Below are positions 51,928-62,890 of a stretch of 64,000 nt of DNA, piece by piece (position 1 is the first letter of the stretch; each line of letters begins with the position of its first letter). The notes under the pieces were generated by a model. It was not told the DNA's origin. It searched no databases and saw nothing but the letters and a program-made list of their open reading frames with translations. The stretch lies in NCBI GenBank assembly GCA_016630955.3, contig CM049986.1, positions 2,728,001-2,792,000 of the forward strand. The letters are read 5' to 3'. This DNA comes from Didymella arachidicola. Lineage: Eukaryota > Ascomycota > Dothideomycetes > Pleosporales > Didymellaceae. The translations under genes and the position numbers were made by a program.

Positions 51928-53297
51928 GCTTAGCACCAAGATGCCGCTGGTGACTTGCGTGAGTAACCCAGGCAGTGTGCTCATAGAGACTTGGGGAGAT
52001 GTGTAATACATGAGCAGTCGCTGAACAGGATCAACGACCTCTTCCGTTTTGACGGCTGGCGTCTTCGACCATTGAGGTGATCGCACACCCTCTGAGCAAC
52101 TAAAGATAGACGGCCAGGGTCCAGTGGGGGTCCAAGTGGATCCATCGAACCTGTCTCAGCGCAACGCGTATGGTGGTCTCTGCCCAGGCCCCTGCAATTC
52201 GCGCAGAAAGGCAAGCTACGATCCGATTCCTACATCAAACGCCTAGAGACGAAGAAGAAGGGTTCCGCGCGGAGCAGACAAGACGCGTAGCACTGTGCGT
52301 AGCACCAAGCAGCAGATAGAGGATGTGGACGCCAATAGGAGTGCCCGGACGCCGCAACACCCGGAGACCGTCACAGACGGCGCGTTCCGAGACCGATGGG
52401 CCTGCGAGGCGCATAGAAGCCTTGCAGGCGTGCAGCTGTGAATGCTGCAAGCCAGTACGGCGCTTACATGTAAGTAGCGGTGCAGGTTTAGGATAGACGC
52501 AGGGTCAGAAACAAATTTGCATGAATATAGCTAGATTTCTTCCACAGCACCGCAGTATTTCTCGAGTCGCCCCCAACCCCCAACAAGTAAGCTGCTTGCC
52601 CATTCGGCGGTGCTGGTGACTCGAGACGGTTCCTGCATTGAGGCGTGGTAGTGAGGGGTTTGGGGCTGTCTACTGGAGGGCCGCACGACATCTGTGCCAC
52701 GGCTCAGGCGTCAGGCAAAGGCAGCAGCCATGGACTGCATGAGGCTCAGTCCTGCGTTTGCATGTGCTCTGGAATCACGCTCCTTCTGCAGCAGTCCGTT
52801 TGGCTGTCTTTGGCTGTCAGCACAAGGCCGCTCGCTAGCACAGGGCTGCGCTGCGCTACTGTTTCGAGACGATCCAATCCATGCCAGCCGTGACTTTGTG
52901 CCTCCACCTCTCCTCTTGAGTTCACTGTCACTCTGCACCGTGGCACTCGACTTGCCTCTCGATTGAGCTCACCCTCGCTCTCCTTCTTCTTTGTACGCTG
53001 TCTTGACTATTGTTCTTCGTCTCCATATTACGGCCGCACGAGCAGCCAGCCAGCCAGCCGAGAGCGCTTCCACGAGCTTGCATCCCTGCAGCAGGCTTCG
53101 GCTTCGGCTTCTTCTGACTTATCTCCTGAGTGCAGTGCCTTCTCTCGCAAAGAGCTCCTTTGAGGCCAGACTGGTGCTGCAGGAGACGCGCGACTATTCC
53201 AAGAATAATATCGCCATCTGTGGGTGCCGTGAATACTTGCCTGACCACAGCACCCAGACTGACAGCAGCAGAATACCCCCTGCAACCACCCGCGACC
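51928..53297. other. Intergenic plus VTS1 leader
   Basis: COG5 3' flank, then about 900 bp without a credible ORF, then a C/T-rich stretch (about 52900-53290) that I read as the VTS1 promoter and long 5' leader. The overlapping ORFs at 52928-53810 on both strands are frame shadows of the GC-rich VTS1 start. Confidence 0.45.
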
Positions 53298-55255
53298 ATG
53301 TCCGCCAGCCATATTGCCGCCAACAGGAACAGCACCCCCGAGGGCTCGTCGTCGCTGCATCCGCCCGTCAACCGCACCTCGCTGGGCGCCGGCCACCACC
53401 TGCGCGCCTCGGCCGACATGGGCGGCTTCTCGTCGCCGCTCGCCAACCGTGGCATCCGCCCCGCCTCGGAGATCTACTTTGGCCGCCAAAACACGCAGTC
53501 GGGCAATCCGGACGAGATGGAGCGCGCCGCCCAGCAGTGGCTCGCCGACATCGACCAGTACGAGAACACGCTCGAGGAGATGGCCACGGCCACGCTCGAC
53601 CAGGACTTCAAGGACGAGCTGAGCGCCATCGAGCAGTGGTTCCGCGTCCTGAGCGAGGCCGAGCGCACCGCCGCCCTGTACGCCCTGCTGCAGCAGACCA
53701 CCCAGGTGCAGATTCGCTTCTTCATCCAGGTCCTGCAGCAGATGTCCAAGAGCCTGCCCATGTCGGGCGTGCTGTCCCCCGCCAACTTTGGCGAGAAGGG
53801 TGAGCCTCACGCACTACAATCTACCGTGTGTTTTATCAACTGACTAACCCGTACGCAGACCCCATGACCCAGAAGTTGAGCGACGCCATGAGCAAGCTCT
53901 CCACCGGCGAGAACCGTCACTCCATGATGGGCCGCCCGCCGCCATCCCCGGGCGCTGGAAAGCGTGCCTCGGGCCTTGACCCTTCCACCATCCACCGCAT
54001 GTTCCCCGACGCCGCCGCTGCCATCGCCAAGCAGAAGTCCGAGTTCACCGAAGTCGTGGGCGTGCCTCCGGCGTCCAACCGCAACAGCACCATTGTCGGC
54101 GACCGCAGTTCGATGCTGGCCCCGACCATCTCTGCCCCTGAGGGCGACAAGAAGGAGAATGCCCCATCCTCCCCCTGGAACGACGGGCAGTCCGCACAGC
54201 GTCCCAAGTCTTCCGGCCAGCAGCAGTCCCAGCAGAACCAGCCCGCCATGGGCCAGTTCACCGCTCCCCCGCCTTCCGCAGGACTCCGCTCGCCTCGTCT
54301 CCCTCTCCAGCAGGATAACGCAAACGTCCAGACCACCACTCTCAATGCTCTCGAAGCCAACTCTGCTGGCATGCCTCTGCTGTCCCCTGCCTACGCTGGT
54401 GGAAGCTGGGCGTCTCAGCTGAGCACCCCTATGGTCGCCAACTTTGGCCAGCAGGCGAACCAGGCTGACATGGTTGCCAATGCCACTGCCATGAAGCTTG
54501 CCGCTCTCTCTACTGTTAACAACCGTATCCAGCTGGACGATGTCCGCAAGTACCGCCGCGCTCGATCAACTGATGGTCACGGAGCTGGAAACGCTCCGCT
54601 GTCGCCAGGCTTCCCTCCCATGGGCAACAACATCCTCATGACCAACGAATTGGGTCAGGTGCTGACCCCTCAGCAAGCTGCTGCTCTTCAGGCTCAGCAG
54701 CTCGCTGTTATGAACGGTCGCCGCTCTCGTCCCGCTTCCCCCGGTATTGCTATGCAAGGCGGCATGGGTGGAATGGGCAATTTTGCTTCGCCGCAGGCTA
54801 ACGGATTCTTATCTGCCGACTACGCCAATGCCGGTCTGATGAGTAATGGCATGGGCGCCCTGAATCTCAGTCAGTTTGGCCTCGGCGGCGGATTCGACAA
54901 CCACAACTCTGGATTCTTGGGCGACGAGATCAATCGTGGCCGCTCGCCCCGCGGTCGCCGTGGCAGCTCCAAGCCTCCGGAGGACCCTACCGACCCCACT
55001 CTGCTCCAGGACATTCCCAACTGGCTCCGCAGTCTCCGTCTGCACAAGTACACCGACAACCTCAAGGACATGAAATGGCAGGAGCTTGTTGAATTGGACG
55101 ATGCGGGTCTCGAGGCTCGCGGTGTCAACGCCCTGGGTGCGAGAAGGAAGATGTTGAAGGTACGTTGTGTATCCATAGAACGTTGATCACTGCTAACAAA
55201 CCGCCAGGTCTTTGAACAGGTTCAAGAGGCCAAGCAGGAGGGCAAACTGCGATAG
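53298..55255 (+). CDS. VTS1: Vts1, SAM-domain RNA-binding protein
   Basis: Exons 53298-53799, 53859-55159 and 55208-55255, 616 aa. The N-terminal conserved block (EMERAAQQWLADIDQYENTL, FKDELSAIEQWFRVLSEAER, ALLQQTTQVQIRFFIQVLQQ) is found in fungal Vts1. A long Ser/Pro/Gln/Met-rich region follows. The C-terminal SAM domain (LLQDIPNWLRSLRLHKYTDNL, LDDAGLEARGVNALGARRKM, then the last exon LK-VFEQVQEAK) binds Smaug-recognition hairpins in mRNA. In yeast Vts1 recruits the Ccr4-Not deadenylase and triggers decay of bound mRNAs. Introns of 59 and 48 bp are set by phase. The final 16-codon exon completes the last SAM helix. Confidence 0.93.
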
Positions 55256-56367
55256 GTCCGCATGATCCTCACCCACATTCAAGGCGACAAGGTCACAACC
55301 TCGTACGAAGCGCATACACTCATCAGGGACGACAATCGTTGATGCCGGCGGGCAGCCCTCTCATTACATAGATCTACGATGGAACACCCTTCCCTCCAGC
55401 TGGTCACGGAACCCATCGATCCGTCAGGTCTGGCGCCCATACGATTTCCATGTGTTTATGCATTGCATGAGACCCGAGACTTGGATTAGGGCCATTCAGC
55501 GGTTTATGTTGTTGCGGGGTATATTGTTTGACTCTCTCTTTCTTCTTCTTCTTCTTCTTCTGAAAATATGTCTATGGCTTTGGGTTTGGGTGTATGGTAG
55601 GGTAGGGTAGATGCGCGAGGCGCGGGTAATGATGATGTGATTAAGCCTGCTCTTTGACGGCATTGCTGGTTTCGTGCTCGGCTGTTGTGGAGGAAGGAGT
55701 AGATTGCTAATTGACGTCAGATAGCAAGTTTTGTCCGCCCTTACCTATGCCCTCGACCTTTCCCTCGTCCTTTCCCTCGACCTTTCCCTCGACCTCAAAC
55801 CAACGATCTCCTGAACACGCAATCGCAGGAGCCATAATCGGGAAAGAATTCGGCAGCTACGTCGAAGTGCAGGTCCTGATTCGAGCTCTACTAACACAGC
55901 CTGGGGACATTGCGGTGTCTTGTGCCTCCCTTGGCCACGCATCTGAAGCACCACATCATGCCTACGCAAGCGTCTACCGGAGACTGAAGCCGCGTCTGCA
56001 ACATGAGACTGTACCACGAAGCTCCGGTCCTGTGCCTTGGACGCATTGAATGGCTTAGGAGCATTGAAGACCCGAGTCACTTCGCCTTCACCTCCGTGCC
56101 GCCATGAAGAAGCTGTCCACATGTGCTATTGTTCGCACCCTGGCAACACAATAGCAGATACACGTTGGAGCAACGAACTCGCACAATGTCTACCATCATG
56201 AATTGTATATCTCTATCTCCACCTTCCTCCCTTGCTTTTCGTTCTCCACACCAGAGATTCCTTTTCATTCTCCAAACATCTAGATCTTCGGGTCAACATC
56301 AAAAGGTACTTCAGCCCCCTGACAACCGCTTTGAACGCTCGCCGGGTATCTCTTCAGTATTGCCATA
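55256..56367. other. Intergenic with simple repeats
   Basis: VTS1 3' UTR and GH16 promoter. It contains a (TTC)n run at about 55539-55560 and a 12-bp tandem repeat (separate entry). The ORFs at 55711-56049 have no recognised motif. Confidence 0.45.
55751..55798 (+). repeat. 12-bp tandem repeat, four units
   Basis: Units of CCTCGACCTTTC: copies 1 and 3 are perfect, copy 2 has GTCC for GACC, copy 4 ends CTCAA. It lies in non-coding DNA. Confidence 0.85.
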
Positions 56368-57546
56368 ATGCGCACTTGTCTCGTTTCTCCCACGGTGCTG
56401 GCCACCGTCATTCCTGCCCTCGCAGCAGCTCAGTCGGACACCTACCATTTGACCGAGGACCTCTCGTACATCAACTTCTTCTCAGCATTCAACTTCTTCT
56501 CCGGCCCAGATCCAACACAAGGCTTCGTCCAGTACCAAAACGCCACCTCGGCCATCCAAAAGAACCTCATCGGCTACCTCGCCGACACGCAATCCGTCTT
56601 CCTGGGGGTCGATCACACTTCCAAGGACCCCGCCGGCCGGTCCAGCGTGCGCCTCGAAAGCAAGAAAGGATGGAACGCGGGCCTCCTCGTCGCAGACATC
56701 CGACACATGCCCGCTTCCACTTGCGGCACCTGGCCCGCATACTGGCTCGTTGGATCCGACGCCGCAATGAACGGGAACATCCTCTGGCCAGACGCAGGCG
56801 AGATCGACATCCTCGAGGGCGTAAACGACTACACAACCAACAGCGTAACACTGCACACATCCGCAGGGTGCATGGTGGACAACACAACCTCCTCCATAGC
56901 CACAGGGTCAGACAACACCCAGCTCCCCTTCACCGGCCACCTGAAGACAGACGACTGCGACGTCACGGCCCCAGACCAGGGCACCAACGTAGGTTGCTCG
57001 ATCGCCGCACCCACCACCACTCCACCGCTGGACAAACGCACCGCCATCGTTTCCAACAACGGCAACACATTCCTCTCCTACGGAACACCCTTCAACCGCG
57101 CCGCCGGCGGCATCTACGCCATGGAACTAACCCCATCATCCATCAGCGTGTGGCTCATCCCCCGCACATCGCCACAATACAGCGCCCTCTTCCCCACACC
57201 GGCATCCAGGACGTTCCTCAACACGACGCTCTCCGCCTCCGCGCTCGGGACCCCATTCGCGCGGTTCGCGGGGCACTGCGACGTGGCTCAGAAATTCAGG
57301 AACATGAAGATTGTCTTCGACACGACCTTCTGCGGGGCCTGGGCGGGCGGGGAGTGGGAGACTGGAGGGTGCGCCGAGAAGACGGGGGTGAGCACGTGTG
57401 AGGCGTATGTGCGGGATCATCCCGAGGCGTTTGGGGATGCGTACTGGGAGATTGCTGGGCTGAAGTGGTTCCAGAAGGAGGATGGGAAGGCGGTGCAGAA
57501 CAAAGTCGTGCCCATGGTGAAGGGCCAGGGTTGGTTCGGGTGGTAG
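56368..57546 (+). CDS. Secreted GH16 family glycosidase
   Basis: An intronless protein of 392 aa. A signal peptide (MRTCLVSPTVLATVIPALAAAQ) precedes a GH16 concanavalin-like domain: FFSAFNFFSGPDPTQGFVQY, SVRLESKKGWNAGLLVADIRH, STCGTWPAYWLVG, and the catalytic GEIDILEGVND with two carboxylates (E-x-D-x-x-E). Next come the cysteine-rich block HTSAGCM, TDDCDV, GCSI, then FARFAGHCDVAQKF, IVFDTTFCGAWAGG and FGDAYWEIAGLKWFQ. Such endo-beta-1,3(4)-glucanase-like enzymes act on fungal or plant cell-wall beta-glucan outside the cell. The C-terminus lacks a GPI signal. Confidence 0.9.
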   Translation: MRTCLVSPTVLATVIPALAAAQSDTYHLTEDLSYINFFSAFNFFSGPDPTQGFVQYQNATSAIQKNLIGYLADTQSVFLGVDHTSKDPAGRSSVRLESKKGWNAGLLVADIRHMPASTCGTWPAYWLVGSDAAMNGNILWPDAGEIDILEGVNDYTTNSVTLHTSAGCMVDNTTSSIATGSDNTQLPFTGHLKTDDCDVTAPDQGTNVGCSIAAPTTTPPLDKRTAIVSNNGNTFLSYGTPFNRAAGGIYAMELTPSSISVWLIPRTSPQYSALFPTPASRTFLNTTLSASALGTPFARFAGHCDVAQKFRNMKIVFDTTFCGAWAGGEWETGGCAEKTGVSTCEAYVRDHPEAFGDAYWEIAGLKWFQKEDGKAVQNKVVPMVKGQGWFGW

Positions 57547-57917
57547 GAGTAATTCAATCGTAATGTTTGGCCTTTCTGCCGATTTTTTTCGCCTTTCTGA
57601 AGACGCTCGCACGATAGAGTGACAGGCTACATACTCACTCAGAACTGAGTTATAATAGTAAAAGGGTCGAGCCTCCTGTCGAAGCCTATAAAGATGATTC
57701 GCCCAGCACGTGTCTTGAGCATCGTTTTGGAACTTCACAATGAATCAAGACTCTCAAAGCAGATGTCCGACGTTGTATTACTATCCAATGCTAGCTAGCT
57801 ATAGACGGTAATTACAAGTCAAGACTTTGTCCCATATGTCCCAATGTTATCCGTGGTATTTATACCATTTGTGAGTGGCCACCAGGCGTTACGATGCGAA
57901 CAGTCAGAACTGCTCAA
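57547..57917. other. Convergent 3' flanks
   Basis: The spacer between GH16 (plus) and the minus-strand ORF that ends at 57918. AT-rich and featureless. Confidence 0.4.
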
Positions 57918-58280
57918 TTACTTGTTACGCCTTGGTTTTGAGAAGCCAATGTTGGTGTTTGCAATTCTGACACCACAGATGTCGAAGTCATCAATGCCCT
58001 CCGGCCAGTAGCCGTAACAGGTGTACGGCCAATAACCGATCAGGTGACCCTCTTCCATGCTGATGTAGTAATCCTCATCAGGACCGGAAATACCCTGATA
58101 GCCACCATCAGAATCAGCCTCGTTCGCCGGAGTGTTGGGAGGTCCAATAGGACGTGGGTACAGGAAGTGGTTCCCAAAGACAATCTTGTTAAAGACGCGA
58201 ATAGAGAGCCCCAGCTCAAGCATGAACTTGGCCGACCTCCAATGGGTGTAGCCCGGCTCCTCCTGGTAGCTGTCATTCAT
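57918..58280 (-). CDS. Candidate 120-aa protein just downstream of the 1534-aa gene
   Basis: Starts MNDSYQEEPGYTHWRSAKFM and continues with FNKIVFGNHFLYPRPIGPP, DEDYYISMEEGHLIGYWPY, YWPEGIDDFDICGVRIANT and a basic tail. The Trp/Tyr/Gly-rich composition looks like a folded domain rather than noise, but I do not recognise it. It begins 5 nt after the stop of the 1534-aa gene in another frame, so its promoter would lie inside that gene. It may instead be a 3' UTR ORF, or an alternative last exon of the large gene. Confidence 0.35.
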   Translation of the reverse strand: MNDSYQEEPGYTHWRSAKFMLELGLSIRVFNKIVFGNHFLYPRPIGPPNTPANEADSDGGYQGISGPDEDYYISMEEGHLIGYWPYTCYGYWPEGIDDFDICGVRIANTNIGFSKPRRNK

Positions 58281-58285
58281 TTCGA

Positions 58286-61200
58286 TCAAATTCGCGATGT
58301 TGTAGTGTGGGAGCGACGGGAAAGGCTGCGAATGAGGTCTCCACCCTTGTGCCACCAACGTTTCAGGTGATCAATGAGTCTATATCGGTGGTAGACGACT
58401 GTTGGCATGCCCTCAGCGTCGCGGAATGTGTGACGGTTCGAAGTAAAGGCTCTGGCTTCACCTACGGTGTCTTGAACAATCGAGGTTGCAGAACGACAAG
58501 CGGACTCAGGTGCCGTAAGCTTGAGAGGAGTGTTGGAAGTCGTAATCGACTTGTTCGTGACTCGAGTGCTGTTGTCGAGCGTTGCGTTGCGAGCCAAGGA
58601 GAAGCGTTTCTTGAGACTGAACTTGCCTTTGCGTACGATTCGTGGCTCAGTTTCGTCGTCAGACGTATCAGAGGTAGAGAAGTTGTCACGAAATATTGCA
58701 GTAGGAGGAGTTAGAGCTGACGTGGGGTAGCGTTCACCAACGGCGTGAGGTTGGTCACCGTTACGGCCAAAAACGCTGAACCGCTGCAGTTGACGGGCGT
58801 GAGCGCTGGAATTGGAGTCGGTGCCAAAAGGCGAGCCAACAGGCGTGGTGAAGGTACTTACTGTAGACGTATCAGAGATGTTGTTGCGGAGGTGAGAAGG
58901 GCCAGGGCGAGGCGAGTGCCTGGCTGCCGTTGGCGGAGGGAGTGAGATGTCAACAGAGGAAATTGTAGAGGTTGCCCAGGGATAGTTCTTGTCGAAGTTC
59001 CAAGGACGAGTGTCTGTCCTGGTCGGAGTCGACGAAAAAGACCTCAAGGATCTTGTCGTCAAGCCCGACTCGACTGAAGCTCTCTGGTCTGGGTTACCGA
59101 CGGTAAGGGCGCGAGGGCGGAGGATTGCAGGTGAGGGTGCCTCGAGCTCGGCGGCAGGAGTTTTGGGGCGCGTTGTGCTGTTGACTTTGCTCTCACTAGC
59201 GCGAGATTCACTGCGTGCATTGTCGGCTCCCTCGTCACGCTGGGCAACCACAACACCATTCTCCTTCTCTTTGCTTCTCAGTTCGTAAAGTGCATCGTCC
59301 ATCATGACAAGGTTTGGGGAGCCAGGAATTGGTCGCAGCCGAGCAGACGAGCGCTTCTGTGCAGGGCCGCCAACCTCGTGGATATCCTCCATGGCATGCT
59401 CCATGATCATCTCCTCAGCAGCGAACGGCCCCTGATCACTGAGCTTATAGTACTCTCTCAGCGACGGCAGAAACTCTGAGAGACGCTCAGTGAGACCGTT
59501 CACCGAAGGCACAGTGACCTGGTCAATCTCCGCCAACAGCGCCGGGGACAGCGCACGCCGCATGAGCAACACATTTGTCATCTCTGTATGTGCAGAGTAT
59601 TTGGGCGTGTTAAACTGATCAAGCTTGTCGCAGAGACTGCGATACTTTTCGCGCATCTCTCCAGCGGACACCGGTCGCTGTGGCGTACTATCACGGAGTT
59701 CAGGCACGTCTATCGGCAACTGATCCAGCGAGCGCGAGTTGCGCAGATGAAGCTCCTCATCTAACTTGTCGAACAAGTTCATACGGCTGAAGTTCATCGA
59801 TGGCAACCCATGGCTGTAGCCCATGGCGCTACCCAGAGCACTCCTGCGATACGATCCCATCGACGACCTTCTTGAAAACAAGGCACCGTCATCGACCAAA
59901 TCACGCACGCCACCTGGGACACCGAACGGAAACCGAAAGTTGGAGTTTTTGAGATTGCTAGCGCTCGTGTTCAGACTGGAATCCTCGTGCGACTCCTCCT
60001 TCAGATCCGGAAGGTAGTGCAGGCCTCCCGGATACCTGTACTGCGACAGTCTGAGATCCGTGGTGGTATCATCATTCGAGGTCGGTAGCAGCAGATGAGG
60101 CTCACTGACACAAGCAGCCGGGTTGTTCAAATTGAGAGACTTACGACCATGCCAGACAAGATGTGTAGTCGTCTGGCTGTCTCGGCGATCGTCTGCAGCC
60201 TTTGGAACGCCGGCGGGCGAGGACTGTACTCGAGATCGCAAAGAGCTATCTTGGGGAGAGTACACGGAAGAAGGCTCGACAATGGCAGGAGATGCGTTGC
60301 TGGGAGAGCGCTGATGCACAGAAGAAGCTGCATCTGCATTGTGCACCTGGGGTGGATCGCAGGCTCTCACAGCGTCCTTGGTCTTTACTGGGACCGCAGT
60401 CTCTTTGAACAATGCCTTCTCCGGAGTCGCGATTGCATCACCGAGGGACTGCTGTGAAGAAGTCAAGCTGCGGTTAGGGCGAGGGTCTTGCAAGGTCTCT
60501 CTGGAGCTATTGGCGGACTTTGTCAGGTCCTCATCCTTGCCGGTCTTCTTGCCCCAGCGTTTGAAGAGCATCCACGATGCAACCCCCATCGATCGCTGCG
60601 CCTCCTTAGACGTGCTGGACTCGCGAGGAGGCACCGGAGGCGGCTGTTGAGTGACATCAAGCGTAGACGAAGAACCGGAAATTGATACGGATCCCTGCTT
60701 CATACTTGGCTTGGACCCTGTTCGAAGCCTGCTCGTGAGCGGGAAGCTCGCCTCACGAGGAGGAACGCGTGGCTTCCGCAACACGGCAGGAGGTGGACTG
60801 GCGACGGAGGCTTCAGACATTGGCCTCAAGGTCTGCAACTCGATAGGGACAGCGGGCAATGGCTTGGCCGCTGACATTGACACAGATCGACCGGGTGTCA
60901 CCATGTCCTGCGCAGTCTTGAAAGAGTGAGCATCCACTTCCTTGTTTGATGGCTCTTTCTCGGTCGCTGCATCGGGAAAAGACTTGTATGACTTTGCGCC
61001 ATCGTCCTCTCCTGGCTCCCCCTCAGCGGGTTCAGACTCCAGAACATCCGTGGCAGATTTGAAGGACTGCGGGTCAGACGATTTGTGTGCATGGTTACTG
61101 CTGCTTTCGGAAGCTTGGTCTTTGATCGAATCGGCGTCATGACCTATCTTCTTCTCTTCCTCTTTAGGACCCTCATCATCCTCGTGCCTGGACTCGGTGT

Positions 61201-62890
61201 GCTGATAACCAGCCAAGAGGTCCGACATATCGACCTCGGTACTGGGTGCCGTGTCCGGAGGCAGCGGTGGTTCACGATCAGGCAAAGACGGTAAATCAGA
61301 GCCCGCTTGAGCTCCAGTCACCATGGGAATGGAGTATTGGACAGCGAAGTCAAGTGTCGAAGAGTCTACAACACTCGTATTGGCTTGAGACAAGATGCTG
61401 AAGCGCCTGTCTTCGGCAAGATGATGCCTACCCGTACTCACGAGAGTTGATCGATGCGCCTCGTCAGCGGACGCATGCTGTGCGACCTCAGCTTCATCGT
61501 CGGCGGATGGCGCATCGACACTATCGATGACACTCTCTGTTGTAGAGACCGGCTCTAAAGCTGATAAGATCATGTCCCTCGTGATCCGTCGAGCGACAGG
61601 GGATGCAGGGAGCTCCACGATACCGGGGATTGCAGTGTTTGAGACCCGTGTGGACCCGGAAGCCCAAGTACCACGAGCAGGGATCGCAGATGGGTCTGTT
61701 AATCCAAGCTCCTCGTGTATGGTCTTGATATTGGTGCTAAATCCGGTCGGAATTGGATTGACCTCTGGTTCTAGAATCTGCTCGCGCTCAAACTGCTCGC
61801 TGTAGTCATAGTAGAGCGGGGCGCTGGCAACTTCCTCCTTGACAACAGCACCAGTTACAGTGTCGATAAGTATCTGGGTCCCTGTTGAGCTAAGCATGAC
61901 CTCCAAGGACGATCCATCTCGAGGGGTAGGCGGCGACGGTCCGTCGGACGAAGGCGTGTCAGAGTCATTGCGAATGTTCGTCGAACCGCTGGAGAAAGAA
62001 CCCCTGATGGAGCTCTTGATGACTCTAGGTCGCTCGAGAGGAGCGCGAGGATGGAAGAGCGGTGGAACCGGAGGGATGCCGCCACCAGGTACTGCAAAGT
62101 AGGCTGGGGCATGACCACGACTAGGGCGGCGAGGCACTCCAGAAGGCCTGTCATGGTAACCGAGGCTCGTATCAGAGGGAATCCTCAGCCTTTGTGCCTG
62201 ATGCTGGATGTGTCCTTGGCTGCCATGGCCGTGCAAGCGTTGCGTGGCATCGCTCAAGGCCGGTGATGCTGGTCGATACGAAGGGCGACGGAGCCTAGCG
62301 GGGTATATGTACGGCGACCTCGGACGCTGGATATGCTCAGGGCCGCGCAGACTGCCTAAGGATCTGTTACTTGAAAGCCTGAAGGTCGGCTGAGTAGTCG
62401 TGGTCATGGAGAACGATCGTTGGCTGTCCCTGTTATTGCGACTGCTCCGGTGGCGAGTCGGAATGAGAGGCGATGATCCCGGAAGGTTCATCACCGTGGG
62501 TGAGAGCGTATCAGCCACGTAATGAGGACCTGACGGCTCTCGCGTGGAGGTGCGTCGAGGTGCCGAAGAGGATGAAGGCCACTGTCGGTGGTGCCTGCTC
62601 GTACGGCTAGAGGTGGCAGACATGGAGGAGGCCGTGGAGAGCCTGCTGCTCGCTCCTCGGCGCTGCGGAGCTCGAGGTACGTTGCCCATGCCGGAGAGAT
62701 CTCCAGTGAGGCCCACGACGTTGCCCATCTCTGTCGAGGTACGTAGCATGGACATGACGCCAGGTGCGGATGCTAGGAGATCCTGCTTGTCAGCTCCGCC
62801 ATGAGCTCTGTAGGCGGCTCGAGACATAGCGGACGTGTTCGATGCCCTGCTGGTACGGCCGCTGGCATTGGGGTCTCGCTCGGCGAGCAT
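58286..62890 (-). CDS. Large low-complexity fungal protein (1534 aa), unknown
   Basis: An intronless 1534-aa protein starting MLAERDPNASGRTSRASNTS. It is rich in Ser, Pro, Arg and Thr almost throughout, with PP and RxxS patterns suggesting heavy phosphorylation. More ordered islands are GADKQDLLASAPGVMSMLRT near the N-terminus, MNFSRMNLFDKLDEELHLRN, EMREKYRSLCDKLDQFNTPK and LAEIDQVTVPSVNGLTERL with LPSLREYYKLSDQGPFAAEE around residues 1060-1170. The C-terminus is basic (KFSLKKRFSLARNA, HLKRWWHKGGDLIRSLSRRS). I read it as a conserved but uncharacterised filamentous-fungal protein, perhaps a cortical or signalling scaffold (inference). No transmembrane segment or catalytic motif is visible. Confidence 0.75.
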   Translation of the reverse strand: MLAERDPNASGRTSRASNTSAMSRAAYRAHGGADKQDLLASAPGVMSMLRTSTEMGNVVGLTGDLSGMGNVPRAPQRRGASSRLSTASSMSATSSRTSRHHRQWPSSSSAPRRTSTREPSGPHYVADTLSPTVMNLPGSSPLIPTRHRSSRNNRDSQRSFSMTTTTQPTFRLSSNRSLGSLRGPEHIQRPRSPYIYPARLRRPSYRPASPALSDATQRLHGHGSQGHIQHQAQRLRIPSDTSLGYHDRPSGVPRRPSRGHAPAYFAVPGGGIPPVPPLFHPRAPLERPRVIKSSIRGSFSSGSTNIRNDSDTPSSDGPSPPTPRDGSSLEVMLSSTGTQILIDTVTGAVVKEEVASAPLYYDYSEQFEREQILEPEVNPIPTGFSTNIKTIHEELGLTDPSAIPARGTWASGSTRVSNTAIPGIVELPASPVARRITRDMILSALEPVSTTESVIDSVDAPSADDEAEVAQHASADEAHRSTLVSTGRHHLAEDRRFSILSQANTSVVDSSTLDFAVQYSIPMVTGAQAGSDLPSLPDREPPLPPDTAPSTEVDMSDLLAGYQHTESRHEDDEGPKEEEKKIGHDADSIKDQASESSSNHAHKSSDPQSFKSATDVLESEPAEGEPGEDDGAKSYKSFPDAATEKEPSNKEVDAHSFKTAQDMVTPGRSVSMSAAKPLPAVPIELQTLRPMSEASVASPPPAVLRKPRVPPREASFPLTSRLRTGSKPSMKQGSVSISGSSSTLDVTQQPPPVPPRESSTSKEAQRSMGVASWMLFKRWGKKTGKDEDLTKSANSSRETLQDPRPNRSLTSSQQSLGDAIATPEKALFKETAVPVKTKDAVRACDPPQVHNADAASSVHQRSPSNASPAIVEPSSVYSPQDSSLRSRVQSSPAGVPKAADDRRDSQTTTHLVWHGRKSLNLNNPAACVSEPHLLLPTSNDDTTTDLRLSQYRYPGGLHYLPDLKEESHEDSSLNTSASNLKNSNFRFPFGVPGGVRDLVDDGALFSRRSSMGSYRRSALGSAMGYSHGLPSMNFSRMNLFDKLDEELHLRNSRSLDQLPIDVPELRDSTPQRPVSAGEMREKYRSLCDKLDQFNTPKYSAHTEMTNVLLMRRALSPALLAEIDQVTVPSVNGLTERLSEFLPSLREYYKLSDQGPFAAEEMIMEHAMEDIHEVGGPAQKRSSARLRPIPGSPNLVMMDDALYELRSKEKENGVVVAQRDEGADNARSESRASESKVNSTTRPKTPAAELEAPSPAILRPRALTVGNPDQRASVESGLTTRSLRSFSSTPTRTDTRPWNFDKNYPWATSTISSVDISLPPPTAARHSPRPGPSHLRNNISDTSTVSTFTTPVGSPFGTDSNSSAHARQLQRFSVFGRNGDQPHAVGERYPTSALTPPTAIFRDNFSTSDTSDDETEPRIVRKGKFSLKKRFSLARNATLDNSTRVTNKSITTSNTPLKLTAPESACRSATSIVQDTVGEARAFTSNRHTFRDAEGMPTVVYHRYRLIDHLKRWWHKGGDLIRSLSRRSHTTTSRI

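Noticed and set aside
52928..53810. Long overlapping ORFs on both strands before and across the VTS1 start
   Set aside because: Shadows of GC-rich VTS1 exon 1; only one frame carries the Vts1 N-terminal block.
56232..57401. A 389-codon Arg/His-rich ORF overlapping the GH16 gene
   Set aside because: It is a frame shadow of the GC-rich GH16 coding sequence; the GH16 frame has the signal peptide and catalytic motif.
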